Source: Modicisalibacter muralis
Lineage (GTDB): Bacteria; Pseudomonadota; Gammaproteobacteria; Pseudomonadales; Halomonadaceae
DNA length: 64,000 nt
Direction: 5' to 3'
Assembly: GCF_900102945.1 (NCBI RefSeq)
Contig: NZ_FNGI01000005.1
Location: forward strand, 124,001-188,000
Shown here: positions 61,295 through 64,000 of the stretch, one piece after another
Layout of the letters: each line of letters starts with the position of its first letter
Numbering within the stretch: the first letter of the stretch is position 1
The notes under the pieces: model-generated
Seen by the model: only the letters and a program-made list of their open reading frames with translations
Told to the model about the DNA's origin: nothing
Database searches by the model: none
Translations under genes and position numbers: made by a program

Positions 61295-62329
61295 ATGACC
61301 CAGCGTCTGTTCCCCGAATGGCACCCGCAAGATGCCATACAACTCACCTGGCCAAGATTCGACAGCGACTGGGTACTACTGCTCGATCGCATCGAAGCCA
61401 CACTCGAGGCCATGGTGGTGGCGATCGCGCGCTACCAAAGCGTGTTGATCAGCGTACCCGATGCCGCGACCCGCGAGCGCCTGGCTGCGACCTTTAGTCG
61501 CCTCGGCGTCGACGCTCGGCGCCTGCGACTGATCGAGGCACCGACAGACGACACCTGGGCTCGCGATCATGGCCCCCTAGGCGTGGAGCGCGACGGCCAG
61601 GTGGTGCTGCTCGATTACACCTTCACCGGCTGGGGCGGCAAATTTCCCGCCGAGCGCGATAATGCGCTGACGCGCAAACTCGGTGACGCCGGCGTCTTCG
61701 CGGCACCCATCGAGACGCGCGAGTTGGTGCTCGAAGGCGGCGCCATCGAAACCGACGGCCAGGGCACCCTGCTGACCACCGAAGCCTGCCTGCTCAATCG
61801 CAACCGCAATCCGCGGCTCGACAAGGCGGCCATCGAAGCCCAATTACGCGCGGATTTCGGCGTCGAGCGGGTTCTTTGGCTCAGCCACGGTCATCTGGAA
61901 GGTGACGACACCGACAGCCACATCGATACCCTGGCACGCTTTTGTGACGAGCGTACCATCGCCTATGTGCGCTGCGACGACCGCAACGACCCGCACTACC
62001 CGGCGCTGAGCGCCATGCAGGAAGAAATCCAGGCGCTGCGCCAGGCCGACGGCATGCCCTATCGGCTGATCGCCCTGCCCTGGCCTGGCCCGTGTTTCGC
62101 AGCGGATGACGGTCATCGCCTGCCGGCGACCTACGCCAACTTCCTGATCATCAACGGCGCGGTGCTGGTACCGACCTATGCCGACCCTGCCGATGCCCAG
62201 GCCCTCGCCGCCCTGGCCACGGCCTTCCCGGATCGCGATATCATCCCCATCGATTGCCGCACTGTGATTCGTCAGCACGGCAGCCTACACTGCCTGACCA
62301 TGCAGCTACCGCGAGGAGCGTTAAAATGA
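61295..62329 (+). CDS. aguA: Agmatine deiminase
   Basis: A 344-residue guanidino-modifying enzyme turning agmatine into N-carbamoylputrescine and ammonia. Family motifs: DDTWARDHGPLGV, LEGGAIETDGQGTLLTTEAC and the catalytic Cys333 in HGSLHCLTMQLPRG. The start at 61295 has GGAG six bases upstream; the ATG at 61283 overlaps that site and is less likely. Coupled to aguB by a four-base overlap (ATGA). The pair forms a two-step route from agmatine to putrescine. Confidence 0.95.
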   Translation: MTQRLFPEWHPQDAIQLTWPRFDSDWVLLLDRIEATLEAMVVAIARYQSVLISVPDAATRERLAATFSRLGVDARRLRLIEAPTDDTWARDHGPLGVERDGQVVLLDYTFTGWGGKFPAERDNALTRKLGDAGVFAAPIETRELVLEGGAIETDGQGTLLTTEACLLNRNRNPRLDKAAIEAQLRADFGVERVLWLSHGHLEGDDTDSHIDTLARFCDERTIAYVRCDDRNDPHYPALSAMQEEIQALRQADGMPYRLIALPWPGPCFAADDGHRLPATYANFLIINGAVLVPTYADPADAQALAALATAFPDRDIIPIDCRTVIRQHGSLHCLTMQLPRGALK

Positions 62330-63225
62330 ACCAAACACTCAAGGTAGGCCTGGTACAGCAGCCTGCCTGGCCGGACAAGCAGCGCAGCCTGGACGAGAGC
62401 GAAGCCGGCATTCGCGAATTGGCCGAGCGCGGCGCCGAACTGGTGCTGCTACAGGAATTGCATGCCACGCATTATTTCTGCCAGAGCGAGGACGCCGAGC
62501 TGTTCGACCTTGCCGAACCGCTCGATGGCCCCACCGCCACGCGCCTGGCCGAGCTGGCCCGGGAGCTCGATATCGTGCTGGTCGGCTCGATCTTCGAGCG
62601 TCGCGCCGCCGGCGTGTACCACAATACTGCCGTGGTGATGGATCGCGGCTGTGGCCGGGTCGGGCACTATCGCAAGATGCATATCCCCGACGACCCCGGC
62701 TTCTACGAGAAATTCTACTTCACGCCGGGCGACGCCGATGCCGAGCAGGGCTTCGAGCCCATCGACACCTCGGTTGGCCGCCTGGGCCTATTGGTATGTT
62801 GGGATCAGTGGTACCCCGAAGCCGCGCGCCTGATGGCCTTGGCCGGTGCCGAGCTGCTGCTCTACCCGACCGCCATCGGCTGGCATCCGCCCGACGACCT
62901 GCCTGAAAAAGGCCGCCAGAAGGATGCCTGGACGCTCGTCCAGCGCGCGCATGGCGTGGCCAATGGTCTGCCGGTGCTGGTCGCCAACCGGGTCGGTCAC
63001 GAGCCCGATCATAGCGGCGTGACCCCGGGCATCGACTTCTGGGGAGGCAGCTTCATCTGCGGCCCACAGGGCGAACTTCTCGCTCACGCCGGCGACGAGT
63101 CCGAGCGCCTGCTGGTCGAACTCGACATGCGCCGCAGCGAGAATGTGCGGAGGATGTGGCCGTATCTACGTGATCGGCGTATTGACGCCTACGGTGACCT
63201 GACCAAACGTTACCGTGATCACTGA
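62326..63225 (+). CDS. aguB: N-carbamoylputrescine amidase
   Basis: A 299-residue nitrilase-superfamily enzyme hydrolysing N-carbamoylputrescine to putrescine, CO2 and ammonia. Catalytic triad: Glu44 (LLQELHATHY), Lys117 (YRKMHIPDDPGFYEKFYF) and Cys158 (LLVCWDQWYPEAAR). The C-terminus is RIDAYGDLTKRYRDH. GAGGAG precedes the ATG at 62326, which overlaps aguA's stop. Twenty-eight bases after its stop is a second, diverged copy of its last 18 codons (63254). Confidence 0.95.
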   Translation: MNQTLKVGLVQQPAWPDKQRSLDESEAGIRELAERGAELVLLQELHATHYFCQSEDAELFDLAEPLDGPTATRLAELARELDIVLVGSIFERRAAGVYHNTAVVMDRGCGRVGHYRKMHIPDDPGFYEKFYFTPGDADAEQGFEPIDTSVGRLGLLVCWDQWYPEAARLMALAGAELLLYPTAIGWHPPDDLPEKGRQKDAWTLVQRAHGVANGLPVLVANRVGHEPDHSGVTPGIDFWGGSFICGPQGELLAHAGDESERLLVELDMRRSENVRRMWPYLRDRRIDAYGDLTKRYRDH

Positions 63226-63253
63226 GACGCATGCGGCCGCTCTCACAACCCCG

Positions 63254-63310
63254 CGCGACCGGCGTATCGATGCTTACGGCGACTTGACCCGACGTTACCG
63301 CGATCGCTAA
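63254..63310 (+). repeat. Diverged duplicate of the aguB 3' end
   Basis: Encodes RDRRIDAYGDLTRRYRDR and a stop, against RDRRIDAYGDLTKRYRDH in aguB (63169-63225). Protein differs at two positions while DNA differs mostly at synonymous third positions, so it is the end of a related but divergent aguB allele left behind by recombination. Confidence 0.8.
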
Positions 63311-63411
63311 CTATTTCGACCACGAAGATATTTCGCGTAAAATGCGCGCCTGACATTTGATCCCTAGGTTCCGGTCCGTCTCTTACGAAGACGACCACTG
63401 GAGAGACTTAC

Positions 63412-64000
63412 ATGACGCATCCCATCGTCGTGGCGGCGCTGTACAAGTTCGTCACGCTGAACGACTTCGAAGCGCTGCGCGAGCCGCTGCTCGAAACCCT
63501 CAAGACCCATGGCATCAAGGGCACCTTGCTGTTGGCCGAAGAAGGCATCAACGGCACCGTCGCGGGCAGCCGCGAGAGTATCGATGCACTACTGGAGTGG
63601 TTGAAGGCCGATCCGCGCTTTGCGGATATCGGACACAAGGAAGCCTACTGCGACGAGCCCCCCTTCTATCGCACCAAGGTCAAGCTCAAGAAGGAGATCG
63701 TTACGCTGGGCGTGCCGGCGGCCGATCCCAATCGCCAGGTCGGCCACTATGTCGAGCCGCAGGACTGGAACGCCTTGATCGCCGACCCCGAGGTATTGGT
63801 GATCGACACCCGCAACGATTACGAAGTCGCCATCGGCTCGTTCGAAGGCGCGGTGGACCCACGCACCAAATCGTTTCGCGAATTTCCGGATCATGTCAGG
63901 GCGCATTACGACCCGGCGCGCCACAAGAAAGTCGCGATGTTCTGCACTGGCGGCATTCGCTGCGAAAAAGCCTCGAGCTACATGCTCGGCGAGGGCTTCG
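63412..64000 (+). CDS. trhO: tRNA uridine(34) hydroxylase, rhodanese family, partial
   Basis: The first 196 residues of a TrhO/YceA protein, running off the window. N-terminal acylphosphatase-like domain ([37 protein letters not shown]), then the rhodanese domain with [20 protein letters not shown] and the catalytic-loop Cys in [20 protein letters not shown]. Known role: oxygen-dependent hydroxylation of U34 in some tRNAs. GGAGAG precedes the ATG. Core gene. Confidence 0.93.
   Translation, partial: MTHPIVVAALYKFVTLNDFEALREPLLETLKTHGIKGTLLLAEEGINGTVAGSRESIDALLEWLKADPRFADIGHKEAYCDEPPFYRTKVKLKKEIVTLGVPAADPNRQVGHYVEPQDWNALIADPEVLVIDTRNDYEVAIGSFEGAVDPRTKSFREFPDHVRAHYDPARHKKVAMFCTGGIRCEKASSYMLGEGF

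Overview
The window looks like a Halomonas-type gammaproteobacterial chromosome. The right-hand 6.5 kb (about 57.6-64 kb) is ordinary, GC-rich core genome: the 5' part of comEC, a DUF2062 membrane protein, lolD, lolC, agmatine deiminase plus N-carbamoylputrescine amidase, and the start of trhO. The rest is an accessory region rich in catabolic operons, transporters and broken insertion sequences. This is inference from gene content; no rRNA, tRNA or CRISPR array was seen.

Layout. 0-9.4 kb: a TAXI-type TRAP transporter, a frameshifted glutamine-amidotransferase gene, a YggS-type PLP protein, a DHDPS-like lyase and a class II aldolase divergent from an XRE-cupin regulator, DUF411/CopD copper-related remnants and an aldehyde dehydrogenase. 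9.7-14 kb: debris (IS21, LysR, DUF6094, GST, CoA-transferase and IS30 fragments) around an intact thiolase. 14-19.7 kb: an SDR, a DctPQM TRAP transporter and a 5S-like carboxyltransferase. 20.5-26.7 kb: a GntR regulator divergent from a ThDP enzyme / GMC oxidoreductase / beta-hydroxyacid dehydrogenase operon that ends in a truncated TSUP exporter. 26.7-32.2 kb: nested insertion sequences, including an intact IS110-family element sitting inside an IS3-family transposase gene, and a lactonase-like metallo-hydrolase. 32.2-49.3 kb: a large acyl-CoA cluster (biotin carriers, biotin carboxylase, carboxyltransferase, NDP-forming acyl-CoA synthetase, enoyl-CoA hydratase, 3-hydroxyacyl-CoA dehydrogenase, PRISE-like reductase, MmgE/PrpD protein, EthD protein, LysR regulator, amidohydrolase, old-yellow-enzyme reductase, TSUP exporter). 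49.3-53.9 kb: more IS debris and small accessory genes. 53.9-57.6 kb: AT-rich tnsC, tnsB and tnsA of a Tn7-like transposon whose end interrupts comEC.

How it fits together. The acyl-CoA cluster plus the thiolase and the 5S-like carboxyltransferase could activate an organic acid, carboxylate it with a biotin system and degrade it by beta-oxidation; the substrate is unknown. Two IS21 remnants with near-identical outward-facing ends (9710 and 50197, inverted) flank this catabolic block. 

The most distinctive signals are: (1) the IS110 element, whose exact ends and AG core can be read from the interrupted IS3 gene, and whose upstream non-coding region contains a long-range 12-bp stem and short segments matching both its target and its own ends, as expected of a bridge RNA; (2) the Tn7-like tnsABC set with three tandem 20-22-bp end repeats, inserted in comEC, with no tnsD/tniQ beside it and no second comEC half in view.
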